Positions 58,301 to 63,845 of a stretch of 64,000 nucleotides of DNA are shown in pieces. The first letter of the stretch is position 1; each line of letters starts with the position of its first letter. The notes beneath the pieces were generated by a model, which saw only the letters and a program-made list of their open reading frames with translations, was not told the origin of the DNA and made no database searches. Source of the DNA: Liolophura sinensis (Eukaryota; Mollusca; Polyplacophora; Chitonida; Chitonidae); NCBI RefSeq assembly GCF_032854445.1, contig NC_088306.1, positions 13,079,386-13,143,385 on the forward strand, written 5' to 3'. The translations under genes and the position numbers were made by a program.

Positions 58301-59001
58301 TCATCACTGAGTGAATATCCCCTTCAGGCAAATGCACTGATCAGTATTAGCAATCACAGCCATGGGGACACAGGTGATCCTGGCACAGAGTGGAGTTCAC
58401 ATTCACCAGGCGAGCTGATGGTACCCTCTGTAGAGAGAAAACAAAATTTACCACCTGGTTAGTTCAAGCATCATCAGGATTTGATGAGTATGTAAACATT
58501 AGTTTGTAAGGAAGTGCCATGGTAAAGCTTAGCAAGTATCTTTAAAAGATACAAACTCCTAAGCTTCTCAACCAAGATAATGCATGAGTTATTTCCCCTG
58601 ATCCTCTTATGTGGTGAGTTACTCCCCCTGACCATTTTACAATTCTCATGTGAAATTGAAAGAATAGAATGAATAGATCCATGTGTTATACATTACAAAT
58701 GAATAGTAAGTCATACTTCAGGATGATACAAAGAATATTAGTAGTTATTATTTTTATAACAGTTTATTTTGGAAGTAAGAGCCGTCACAATCTTACCAAA
58801 CCACTGTACGCTAGATCGAATATGTTCTGCTCTGACTTCTCCAGGATGGTCCTTGTTGAAATAAACAGCAGATTTGTTTGACAGAGGAAGCCAGGTGGAG
58901 ACAGAACTAAGAGTTTAACCTCTGTCTCTGTGATCATCTGACTGTACACTCCTGTCACCAGGCCTAGCATGCATAGAGAGCAAACGATTGCCACATGGAT
59001 G
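31127..59001 (-). CDS. gene B: unrecognised large five-pass membrane protein with EGF and cysteine-rich ectodomain (23 exons)
   Basis: Twenty-three exons on the minus strand, nearly all GT-AG, chain with fully consistent phases into about 1,410 residues ending at a TGA at 31127-31129. Order: a hydrophobic segment ([20 protein letters not shown], signal peptide or membrane anchor); a conserved-looking stretch with FLCQ; an EB/EGF-like cysteine region; a calcium-binding-type EGF (DVDEC, 56844-56966); three four-cysteine mini-modules of about 25 residues, one per exon and TNFR-like in spacing; a long ectodomain with a cysteine-dense block (48485-48691) and a possible beta-rich region; a first membrane segment (44.4 kb), second (42.6 kb), a loop of about 250 residues with charged helical sequence, third (35.0 kb), fourth (32.9 kb), a loop of about 130 residues, fifth (31.2 kb) and a short tail. 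The spacing resembles prominin or tweety topology, but I see no sequence match and do not assign a family. The true first exon is uncertain. Confidence 0.85.
31695..31948 (-). CDS. gene B exon 22: extracellular-type loop
   Basis: Acceptor TTTTAACAG, donor GTTTGT (phase 2). It encodes [20 protein letters not shown], a helical charged stretch, and a sequon NITT, then a Cys in GFTCQF. It lies between membrane segments 4 and 5. Confidence 0.88.
31979..32429. repeat. foldback element in gene B intron
   Basis: Inverted arms: AGAGAAAAGGACATTGGAAA through TATGGTGGGTATTT at 32051-32093 mirrors AAATACCCACCATACAAAAA through TTTTTCTC at about 32339-32383. The outer arms (GAGAAAACA.. and ..TGTTTTCTC) extend the symmetry. 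The centre is AT-rich. Confidence 0.75.
32847..32981 (-). CDS. gene B exon 21: fourth membrane segment
   Basis: Acceptor TTTTTAATCAG, donor GTATGA, phase 0 at both ends. It encodes [40 protein letters not shown] and YYNDV. Confidence 0.88.
33138..34045. repeat. minisatellite of about 40-50 bp in gene B intron
   Basis: About 20 variable copies of GTGCAGTCAAGTTGCCAGAG plus AGGCCTTCCCAAGCCATAAA. Some units contain a longer variant with TTTTCAAATGTCTAATACCC. ORFs on both strands here are by-products of the repeat. Confidence 0.92.
34919..35355 (-). CDS. gene B exon 20: proline-rich loop and third membrane segment
   Basis: Acceptor GTTTTCTCAG. It encodes [20 protein letters not shown], an aromatic stretch [20 protein letters not shown], then the hydrophobic [20 protein letters not shown] and a cysteine-containing loop with [20 protein letters not shown] placed the donor at CAA before GTCAGT because it gives phase 0 for the next exon; a GC donor (AAAG before GCAAGT) is an alternative but breaks the phase. 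Confidence 0.82.
35519..35791 (+). mobile_element. SINE family 1, full-length copy with target-site duplication
   Basis: A 273-bp element with a 12-bp duplication, TCTGCCTTAGCA (35507-35518 and 35792-35803). The head contains TGGCTCAGTTGG, a perfect pol III A-box, and AGTTCAAGTCC, one mismatch from a B-box, spaced as in a tRNA. The conserved centre is CCCACCATAATGCTGGC and the tail is CACCAATCAAATCAATTAAA. It is the cleanest reference copy in the window. Confidence 0.95.
36230..37236. repeat. large foldback: inverted repeat with arms of about 300 bp, one arm interrupted by a SINE
   Basis: The left arm (about 36230-36263 plus 36580-36846) and the right arm (about 36930-37236) mirror each other. 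Matching pairs include AGGTGAACAG, TATGGATAACAACTC, GTTCTCAAACCATG, GCATAACTTATGCATATA, GACCTGAAAGGTGTGAAAAA and GATTACTGGGTGGAG. The loop is about 85 bp. It ends about 45 bp from a gene B exon. Confidence 0.92.
36264..36579 (+). mobile_element. SINE family 1 copy with an inverted second tail, inserted in a foldback arm
   Basis: Flanked by the 13-bp duplication TATGGATAACAAC (36251-36263 and 36580-36592). The head carries a near-A-box (TGGCTAAGTTGG) and AGTTCAAGTCC. After GAGTACACCGTAAAA the element turns into an inverted tail (TTTATTTATTTATTTGATTG through CACTTATATG) and then a second forward tail. Confidence 0.92.
37281..37501 (-). CDS. gene B exon 19: charged loop between membrane segments 2 and 3
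   Basis: Acceptor GTTTCTCAG (phase 2). It encodes [40 protein letters not shown] and onward to [16 protein letters not shown]. The donor is uncertain: GTACAT after 37281 (used here) or GTTTTT after 37308; both are phase 1 and fit exon 20. Confidence 0.8.
37788..39236. repeat. 73-bp minisatellite, about 20 copies
   Basis: The unit is GAGCAGATAGCGGACTGGAT, AGAACAGATCATAGCTGGAA, TAGAACAACAGAATATTTAT, CCTCTTTATGGTC. From about 38.65 kb on, units alternate between TATTTATCCTC and TTTTTATCTTC variants, a dimeric higher-order pattern. Long ORFs on both strands here are repeat by-products. Confidence 0.95.
39237..39990. repeat. 65-bp minisatellite, about 11 copies, with a 130-bp higher-order unit
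   Basis: The unit is GAACATTTATGCTCACTACA, GTGGAGGAACTGGTGGACTG, GACAGAACAGATCAATGCTG and GACTA. Alternating GCTGGACTA and GCTGGAAGA endings make a 130-bp dimer from about 39.58 to 39.90 kb. It shares GGACTGGATAGAACAGATCA with the adjoining 73-bp repeat, so the two are related. Confidence 0.95.
40352..40470 (-). CDS. gene B exon 18: charged helical loop
   Basis: Acceptor TGTTACAG, donor GTTTGT (phase 2). It encodes [39 protein letters not shown], probably helical. Confidence 0.87.
40596..41355 (-). repeat. 70-bp minisatellite, about 11 copies, containing the 3' end and splice donor of a gene B exon
   Basis: Read on the minus strand, each unit carries CATGTGACCTGGAGATACAC, AGAGTTATCACAGAGGTCGA and ACAG followed by GTCAGC. 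The copy at the high end is the real end of exon 17 ([13 protein letters not shown], donor at 41312). Downstream intronic copies keep both the codons and the donor-like site, with scattered substitutions. Confidence 0.96.
41313..41499 (-). CDS. gene B exon 17: charged helical loop after membrane segment 2
   Basis: Acceptor TAATTTCAG, donor GTCAGC, ending phase 0. It encodes [40 protein letters not shown] and ending VITEVEQ; likely coiled or helical. Its last ~45 bases are the template of the intronic minisatellite. Confidence 0.88.
42318..42478 (+). mobile_element. SINE family 1, 5'-truncated copy
   Basis: Starts near GTACGTGGCAAGGTCTGCC, has CCTACTATAATACTGG in the centre and CACCAATCAAATAAATAAAT at the end. 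The head is missing. Confidence 0.88.
42559..42697 (-). CDS. gene B exon 16: second membrane segment
   Basis: Acceptor TTTTTTGACAG, donor GTGAGA (phase 2). It encodes [16 protein letters not shown] and the hydrophobic [20 protein letters not shown] plus [10 protein letters not shown]. Confidence 0.88.
44394..44516 (-). CDS. gene B exon 15: first membrane segment after the ectodomain
   Basis: Acceptor TGTGTTTCAG, donor GTATAC (phase 1). It encodes [20 protein letters not shown] and [20 protein letters not shown]. The acidic run before the membrane suggests an extracellular stalk. Confidence 0.9.
44695..44925. repeat. 22-bp minisatellite
   Basis: About ten copies of GATGACAACATCATGTTTGG plus CT, some shortened, in the intron between exons 14 and 15 of gene B. 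Confidence 0.92.
45647..45913 (-). CDS. gene B exon 14: membrane-proximal ectodomain
   Basis: Acceptor TTTAAACAG, donor GTGAGC (phase 1 in, phase 1 out). It encodes [40 protein letters not shown] and [19 protein letters not shown]. Two N-glycosylation sequons (NVS, NKT) are visible. Alternating hydrophobic residues suggest a beta-rich fold. Confidence 0.88.
46376..46669 (-). CDS. gene B exon 13: ectodomain, possible beta-sandwich
   Basis: Acceptor GTTTTTTCAG, donor GTAAGT, phase 1-1. It encodes [60 protein letters not shown] and ends [14 protein letters not shown]. Confidence 0.88.
47050..47240 (-). CDS. gene B exon 12: ectodomain
   Basis: Acceptor TTCATGCACAG, donor GTGAGT (phase 1). It encodes [40 protein letters not shown] and [17 protein letters not shown]. 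It has no cysteines. Confidence 0.87.
47301..47375 (-). mobile_element. SINE family 2, 3'-end fragment
   Basis: GTGAGTGCTTGAGGTTTAAC through CAGTCATATGACGACGAA is the inverted 3' end of the family copy at 3578-3904. Confidence 0.8.
47832..48041 (-). CDS. gene B exon 11: ectodomain
   Basis: Acceptor CTAATTCCAG, donor GTTTGT (phase 2). It encodes [40 protein letters not shown] and ends [13 protein letters not shown]. The stronger-looking GTGAGT four bases further on breaks the frame with exon 12, so GTTTGT was chosen. Confidence 0.86.
48485..48691 (-). CDS. gene B exon 10: cysteine-dense block
   Basis: Acceptor GTTTTTCAG, donor GTGAGT (phase 2). About 68 residues with 11-12 cysteines: [20 protein letters not shown], then [20 protein letters not shown] and SDCS. 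No family was recognised from the pattern. Confidence 0.88.
49021..49241 (-). CDS. gene B exon 9: ectodomain with six cysteines
   Basis: Acceptor CCTGATAAG (weak pyrimidine tract), donor GTAAGG (phase 2). It encodes [40 protein letters not shown] and [19 protein letters not shown]. Confidence 0.87.
49790..49990 (-). repeat. dispersed repeat family 3, copy 2 (inverted)
   Basis: GTGTAGACTGATAAAATTAC, GAAACTGGCCAGTT, AAATATGCACAAATGACACT and GTTGCTCCTTCATATG are the reverse complement, in order, of the blocks in the copies near 7.7 and 57.1 kb. Confidence 0.7.
50237..50415 (-). CDS. gene B exon 8: ectodomain
   Basis: Acceptor CTTTCTCCAG, donor GTAAAG, ending phase 0. It encodes [40 protein letters not shown] and [18 protein letters not shown]. 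Confidence 0.88.
51167..51307 (-). CDS. gene B exon 7: acidic linker
   Basis: Acceptor CTGATTCCAG, donor GTAGGA, phase 1-1. It encodes [40 protein letters not shown] and SFKICR. Confidence 0.86.
51629..51703 (-). CDS. gene B exon 6: four-cysteine mini-module 3
   Basis: Acceptor TGTCTTTTCAG, donor GTAATT, phase 1-1, 75 nt. It encodes [15 protein letters not shown] then YGNQTREC: spacing C-x3-C-x9-C-x7-C. Confidence 0.9.
51861..52127 (-). mobile_element. SINE family 1, full-length copy with target-site duplication
   Basis: Flanked by near-identical 16-bp repeats beginning AACCAGTC (51845-51860 and 52128-52143, two mismatches). Head, centre (GCATTATGGTGGGAGGAAAC) and tail are all present in inverted orientation. 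Confidence 0.93.
52377..52618 (-). mobile_element. SINE family 1, diverged near-full-length copy
   Basis: The same order of blocks as other copies with many substitutions (GCATTATGGTGGTAGGAAAG, GATTTGAACTCACAGCCACT, GCCATGGAGGCCCCC). Older than its neighbours. Confidence 0.88.
52671..52745 (-). CDS. gene B exon 5: four-cysteine mini-module 2
   Basis: Acceptor TGTGTTGCAG, donor GTGAGT, phase 1-1, 75 nt. It encodes [16 protein letters not shown] then TPAHDAVC: spacing C-x3-C-x9-C-x7-C, with the TNFR-like CxxGFY and DAVC features. Confidence 0.9.
52877..53025 (+). mobile_element. SINE family 2, degenerate fragment
   Basis: Shares AGATCCAGGATCAA, GGTCGTATTAAAGA, GCCTTGCTTGATGCTCAG and TCTGGTATCTTTGGCATG with the copies at 3578-3904 and 14900-15223. 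Confidence 0.7.
53527..53572. repeat. poly-C / CCCCCA tract
   Basis: A run of CCCCCA units followed by about 20 uninterrupted C. The length is likely to be unreliable in any assembly. Confidence 0.9.
54034..54335. repeat. degenerate tandem repeat of about 75-85 bp
   Basis: Roughly four units share GTACATTTACA, TTAGACTAGG, GCTAAAAA, AAGCTTAACCTTCAATCCAT and AT-rich spacers. Confidence 0.7.
54355..54425 (+). mobile_element. SINE family 2, possible 3'-end fragment
   Basis: CTAAAAATTGTTACGCACGA followed by CATTAAACCACAAG resembles the 3' end of the family (AAAAATTGTTGAGTACGACG, TTAAACCCCAAG). Short, so only tentative. Confidence 0.5.
54450..54603 (+). mobile_element. SINE family 1, 5'-truncated copy with target-site duplication
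   Basis: Flanked by TTAGTGAAAAGC at 54438-54449 and 54604-54615. It has the central GCACCATAATGCTGGC block and CACCAATCAAAATAAATAAA tail. Confidence 0.92.
54780..55765. repeat. 54-bp minisatellite, about 18 copies
   Basis: The unit is AGTGACTTCAGACAAGTGGA, CAACTTTCGTCACCCAAGTC and TGCCAGGTGAGCCA. Several units are shortened. It lies in the intron between exons 4 and 5 of gene B, about 190 bp from exon 4. Confidence 0.95.
55952..56032 (-). CDS. gene B exon 4: four-cysteine mini-module 1
   Basis: Acceptor CATTGCCAG, donor GTATTT, phase 1-1, 81 nt. It encodes [16 protein letters not shown] then [10 protein letters not shown]: spacing C-x3-C-x9-C-x9-C. Confidence 0.9.
56844..56966 (-). CDS. gene B exon 3: calcium-binding-type EGF domain
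   Basis: Acceptor GCTACTGTAG, donor GTAAAA, phase 1-1, 123 nt. It encodes [20 protein letters not shown] and [20 protein letters not shown]: six cysteines, D-x-D-E at the start and the N..G-S-Y/F-x-C motif of cbEGF. One exon equals one domain, as usual for EGF. Confidence 0.95.
57071..57215 (+). repeat. dispersed repeat family 3, copy 3
   Basis: CCATATGAAAGAGCAACTTT, GGACATTTTTGAC, GCCAGTTTCAGGGCTTCATA and TAATTTTGTCAGTCAACACA match the copy near 7.7 kb in the same order. Confidence 0.7.
58286..58427 (-). CDS. gene B exon 2: EB/EGF-like cysteine region with paired frame breaks
   Basis: Acceptor CTCTCTACAG, donor GTAAGA (phase 1). It begins [18 protein letters not shown]; then a stop interrupts the frame. 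Another frame reads [10 protein letters not shown] in between, and the first frame resumes as [11 protein letters not shown] and joins DVDEC of the next exon. The two shifts (near 58364 and 58320) lie at G4/C4 runs and compensate, so the exon length still fits. Likely assembly indels. Confidence 0.75.
58797..59001 (-). CDS. gene B exon 1 (first seen): hydrophobic segment and N-terminal region
   Basis: Strong acceptor (pyrimidine tract, TTTTCCAG) and donor GTAAGA. The exon starts in phase 2 and encodes [20 protein letters not shown], then [20 protein letters not shown] and onward to FDLAYSGL. The hydrophobic stretch would suit a signal peptide. An initiator Met in a short upstream exon is not visible; alternatively the exon continues from gene A, whose last exon can end in the matching phase. 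Confidence 0.8.
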
Positions 59002-60074
59002 CTGGAAAACACAAGAAAAAACTGTTTCTTTCTACATGTACATGTATGTATCCATTCATATTATTACTGCATTAGGCCTCAAATGTTCCCCCCCCCCCCC
59101 CCCCCCCACCACCACCACCACAACAAGCGTCGTAAAATAGTACTTTTTGCTACTGAAACCTATATTCATCGAGTAGGATATCACCTTACCAGAACAGAAC
59201 CTCACAGAACTCTCAGAATCAAAGCAGTGCCTTAATTATGGGCAAAAGGTTTAGGCCTAATATAGCATTTCTAGTTAGTCGGTTGATATTAGCACAAGAT
59301 ATACATGTACACGTATATATACATGTATTCTTTTAACCTCCCTACATTACAAAAAAAAATGCTACAATTGATCAATGTGGTAACATGTTGAACTCGTATA
59401 GATTTGTGCAACGTCTGTATCACTTCTACATGTGTCAGTTACACGTGCTTGTTCATTTACATATGACAGGTTCTCCTGTATCTGCAATCCACCAAACTTA
59501 CCCTCATCTTTCTGGTCTAATACCATGGGGCAGGAAATAGTCACCCATCAAATACACAAATCTGTGTTTGGATAAAAAGTTTGCAGTCTAGAGTAGATAC
59601 ACAAATGTACTATCCACGGGTACATGTTGGCCTTAAGATTAGATTCTTGATGTTAAACTCCAATCTTTTTCTACAGTTATACAATTGTACTTATTTTAAA
59701 CTTCTATACTTATGTCTACACCAGGCCCTTAGAGACTAAGAATTGATTTGAACTGATGTAATTGGACAATAAAATCCAAAAAACAGAAACAAAAGACAAA
59801 TTTACATCCTTGAGGTGTTTGCTTTTATTTTCTGCATGTAGTTTCATGTATATTTGTTACGTTTCCTGTGAATTATGTGGGGAGGAGGTTTTGCTTAGTA
59901 GATAGCTGGCATACAGCCATACTGTTTGTTTGCTCCTTCAATAATTCTAAGGCCTTCAATAATTCTAGGCGAATAGATTCCTTCTAGCAATGGTCTCATG
60001 GTCAAATTACAGATCGCATCTGTGACAGAAGACAATACCTTTTTGACCTGTATCCATAGAGACGTTAAAAAAAC
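59002..60074 (-). other. gap between gene B exon 1 and gene A last exon
   Basis: About 1.07 kb. It holds a poly-C then (CCA)n tract at about 59088-59120, ACATGTA motifs and a strong isolated donor on the minus strand (GAGG before GTAAGT near 59510) following a short MVLDQKDE reading. That donor is phase 1 and does not join exon 1 in frame, but could belong to a 5' UTR exon. Confidence 0.5.
59088..59120. repeat. poly-C and (CCA)n tract
   Basis: About 20 C followed by CCACCACCACC. Together with the tract at 53.5 kb these are sites of probable length error. Confidence 0.9.
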
Positions 60075-61334
60075 TTACTTCCTGTTCCTGAGAGCTGCTG
60101 AGCCAGCATTCCCTGTCCCTGATGACTGGCTTCCATTTTGTGTGGTGGAGGTGTTGCCATGATAACTGGGGAGAGGAGCTGAACTGTGAGGAGGAGGAGG
60201 AGGGACAGGGGGTTTATTGAAGGTCAAATCTGGCCCAGAGTTGGAAGAGGACAGATGACCTTGGGTGTCATGAACAGACTGTTGCAGACTGGAGTCTGGC
60301 TGTTGAAATGTGACCAGTTTGGGGGTGGCTGACGAAGGCTGCTCCTTGCTACGTGGAATCACCACTAAAGTTGGCTTCTTGGGCTTCTTTGGAGATTCAG
60401 CCAGTTTTTGTTGAAGTCGTAGTGATTCAGCATGTAGCTTGAGGGAAAATCATCCATGTCTATTGGTGGAATTTCTAGGTCTGAGTCTGTGTCATGGAAC
60501 ATTGGGTGAGTGGTACTTTCTTCAAAGACGTCACTACTGTCTGCAATGGAAACTGATTGGCCACTGTCACTCAGTAGGAGCATCTTTACTGGACATACTA
60601 GGGGATGGGGGGTAGAAGTCTTTGGGGATGTAACTGGGACCTAGTTTGTGGCTATGAGAATCACTGTCCAAGTGTACAGGGTACTCCGAATGGCTGGCAT
60701 AACTTGGAGGGACATCATTGACATAGATATAGTCTCCACCTTTCTGATATGCTTTCACTCCACTAGGGGATGTTCTAGAACCATAAATCTTATTTTCAAA
60801 CGCCCTTGTCTCTTGATCTTTCAAAGCTTCTTGCTCTTTACTAATTATGGCCTCTGTTAGGTGATGATCATGTTGATGAGATAGAAAGTCCTTTCTTTCA
60901 TCTATTGGACTGACCAGTCCTGACACAGATGTTGGCAGATTTTGCATGTTTTCATATCGCCTCAGGCTTCCAGTATTGTACAGTTCACCGTCAGATTTTT
61001 GGCTCTGACCCATCTGTGGATGAAACGTTGTCATCTGATGGCCCTGGCTGTCATAGGCTCCCTGGCCCTTCTTGTGTCCAGCCATCTGATTGGCTCTTTC
61101 CTTCTCATCCTGATGAGACCATTCGCTTGATTTGGTCAGAATGGTCGATGCTGTCATCTCGATACTTTTGTGTTTTCTTTTTCTTCTGGCAATGTCTTGA
61201 TGTATTTTTCTCGCTGGAGACTCAAACCTTTCCTTGGACAGTCTAATTTCTTTCTCCCCATCTTCCTCATCGCTAGATAACATCTTCTCCTCTAGAATTG
61301 TGATTTGCTTCTTGGGAGACCTCTTGAATGCTTC
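60075..61334 (-). CDS. gene A long cytoplasmic-tail exon, frame broken twice
   Basis: Acceptor GACAATTTCAG. It opens with EAFKRSPKKQITILEEKMLS. Frame 1 runs to a TGA at 60567; a second frame covers about 60430-60583 (SDSGQSVSIADSSDVFEEST, DTDSDLEIPPIDMDDFP); frame 1 resumes through ESPKKPKKPTLVVIPRSKEQ to the end. All three parts have coding-like composition. Removing one base at the G6 run (60607-60612) and adding one at the A4 run (60446-60449) would keep one frame open. Confidence 0.75.
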
Positions 61335-62553
61335 CTGAAATTGTCAACGGGCAAAAATAATGATAAAACTGAACTCAATCCGAAACAAGCCCAAAGCAAG
61401 TTAATACTGCCTCGGACACTGAACAGCACATACTTGTTGCACAAATAGTCATAGATGCTTGCTAAAGTTTCAATTTACAAGTAAATTTTGGCAAACACTT
61501 TCAAATTTTGCATTCATGATTGAACCATAATAATAAACTAAGGTTTGTGGTATGAAATAATTTTCTGTTCAACCACAGATCATGTCAAAGTGCATGAAAA
61601 TACAGAATAAGTTTTTATGTTGACACATAATGACTTCTGACATCACAATGTCATCATCTCTTCAATATTTCCAACGATGAAAAGTATATATAGGTATTCT
61701 ACTGATAGTTTCATGTGGGGCCTCCATGGCTCCGTTATGGCTCCGTTAGTTAGTGCGCTAGCCCAGCATGACCCAGAAGTATCTCACAAGTACGGCTGCT
61801 GTGAGTTCAAGACCAGCTCATGCTGGCTTCCTCTCCTGCTGTAAGTGGGAAGGTCTTCCAGCAATGTGCAGATGGTCATGGGTTTCCCCCGGGCTGTGCC
61901 CGGTTTCCTCCCACCATAATGCTGGCGGCCGTCACAGAAGTGAAATGTTCCTGAGTATGGCGTAAAACACCAATCAAATAAATAAACAAATAGTTTAATG
62001 TGAAAACACTTACTGCCAAAAAAGTGATTTATAGTCTGACTTTGTCCATATATTCTGACATTTTCAAGAAATACTCAACATTCAATCTATCTTGGATACA
62101 TGAATATCATATTCGTGTTAGTGTTGAAGTACTGAGCACCCAAATGAAGACTTTGTGTTTTCTTACTACTACAACACATTGCCAAACTAGTCAGTGGAGG
62201 TTGTGGGTATTTACCAGAGTCAGAGTTGTTTCGTCATCTTCTGGAAGCTCAGGTACATGATGCAAGATGTCGGCTTCATTGGTAGGTTCCTCATCACCAC
62301 TGCACATGAGCATATCCCCCGACTGTGTTGCCAGCTGCATGCTGTTCCGTGAGCGGTACATCAGTGGTTGTTGTTGCGCTGAGTCGCCAAGGCCGCGATC
62401 CTTCCACATGTCTTCAGAAGCGCGGCGCGTTTTGTACCACCACATAGCTGCAATCATGCAGAGCAGCAACACAACCAGGGTGAGGACCAAAATGGCCGCC
62501 ATGACCTTGTACAAGGTTATATGAGGTATCCATGGAGAAGGTGGTGACTTGTA
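60075..62553 (-). CDS. gene A: C-terminal part of a membrane protein with long polar, proline-rich tail (5' part beyond the window)
   Basis: Two exons (62215-62553 and 60075-61334) join in phase 0. The first carries a single membrane segment, AAILVLTLVVLLLCMIAAMW, followed by basic YKTRR and an acidic tail. The second is a long exon rich in Ser, Lys, Glu and Pro with PPVPPPPPHSS near its end. It ends either at TAA 60075-60077 (after ALRNRK) or at a strong GTAAGT donor two bases earlier that fits gene B exon 1. The cadherin-type receptors (for example the PCDH15/Cad99C group) have a similar plan, but I cannot show homology. The ectodomain lies beyond 62553, probably past the window end. Confidence 0.75.
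61719..61989 (+). mobile_element. SINE family 1, full-length copy with target-site duplication
   Basis: Flanked by ATAGTTTCATGTG (61706-61718) and ATAGTTTAATGTG (61990-62002). The head has a small internal duplication (ATGGCTCCGTT twice) that disrupts the A-box; centre and tail are intact. Confidence 0.93.
62215..62553 (-). CDS. gene A exon with membrane segment
   Basis: Acceptor CATTTGCCAG, donor GTAAAT, phase 0-0, 113 codons. It starts YKSPPSPWIPHITLYKVMAA, then the membrane helix ILVLTLVVLLLCMIAAMWWY, KTRRASEDMW and an acidic end HHVPELPEDDETTLTL. Confidence 0.85.
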
Positions 62554-62616
62554 CTGGCAAATGAAGAAAAAGTTTTAGTCATGTTAGAAACTAATACTCT
62601 CAAAATGTACACTTCT

Positions 62617-62875
62617 GTGTTCATTTATTTGATTGGTGTTTTACTCAAGAATAACTCAACTATATGACAGCGGCCAGCAGTATGGTGGGTGGAAACCGGG
62701 CAGAGCCCGGGGGAAACCTACCACCATCCGCAGGTTGCTGACAGATCTTCCCACATATAGCCGGGGAGGAAGCCAGCATGAGCTGGACTTGAACTCACTG
62801 CGACCCCACTGGTGAGGGGCCCATAGGTCATTACGCTGTGGTAGTGGACCAACCAACTGAGCCACGGGGGCCCCC
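62617..62875 (-). mobile_element. SINE family 1, full-length copy
   Basis: Inverted copy with tail (CATTTATTTGATTGGTGTTT), centre (CAGTATGGTGGGTGGAAACC) and head (CAACTGAGCCACGGGGGCCC). A diverged duplication (TTCTGTGTT / TTCCGCGTT) may flank it. Confidence 0.92.
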
Positions 62876-63845
62876 ATTTCCGCGTTACTTCAAGAACTAT
62901 ATACTGGGTGTCGGGTTTACATCAATAGTTAAACAAGTGAAATGTGAAGTAAATTTTAGGTCAGTTGAAAGACCACTAAATCACTCCATTATAAATAAAA
63001 TTCACTCAAATGTTCAATATAGGTCTTTTGAACTATTTATGTATAGAATCAATTAAGTCACAAACACTTTTATCCCAAATACTCTATATGTTTGAATAGT
63101 TTTCCTCTTGAGCATAACATTATACCAGTGCGTAAACAGCACAAGAATATTATCCATACATAAAAATCAGACTTTTGATGGTGAATGTATTCTATTCATT
63201 GTTGTTAGTGAAAAGAAAACATAAACAATTCGTCTTAACTTTGCCAATTTATTCTGCCATTTTCCATGGCAATGCCAGGTTATATCTGTACATTTATATC
63301 TGTTTCACATGGTCCATCATTCCATTCAAGCATTTAACTGCATTTTATTCAATGAAAAAAAAATGTAAAAAAAAAGTAGTTTTGGATATAGTTTTTAAAG
63401 ATCTTCTTGCTCATGTATTCCTCTCATTTTTTTGTTATATTCTTTTATATGTGAGCACCAAGGTAACTTTTGGCTACCCAAAAACCCATGAGCTTTCTGT
63501 AAAATATTAACATCGTAAGTGAATTCTGAAGAACTGTAATAATTGGTCAAACACAAGGGGCTCAATATTTCAGCATTTATTTTCACTCATCCAAAATTGA
63601 TCAACTTCCTGAACGCAGCACTGGGTGTGATATTCACTGCACTGACCGGCGGCCGTCCTGACCTGGGGCAATCTACATGCGTCTTGGTGCTCAGCCACAT
63701 GAAATTGTAGTCATGTCACAAAAGAGCATGTTGCTTGCACCCTGCACAGTTCACCACAATTGCAATCGTCGGATGCGTCAGGTTTAGACCATGCCATCAT
63801 GTTAGTCGTCATATTACTAACCTTGTACACACATTTTCTATACTG

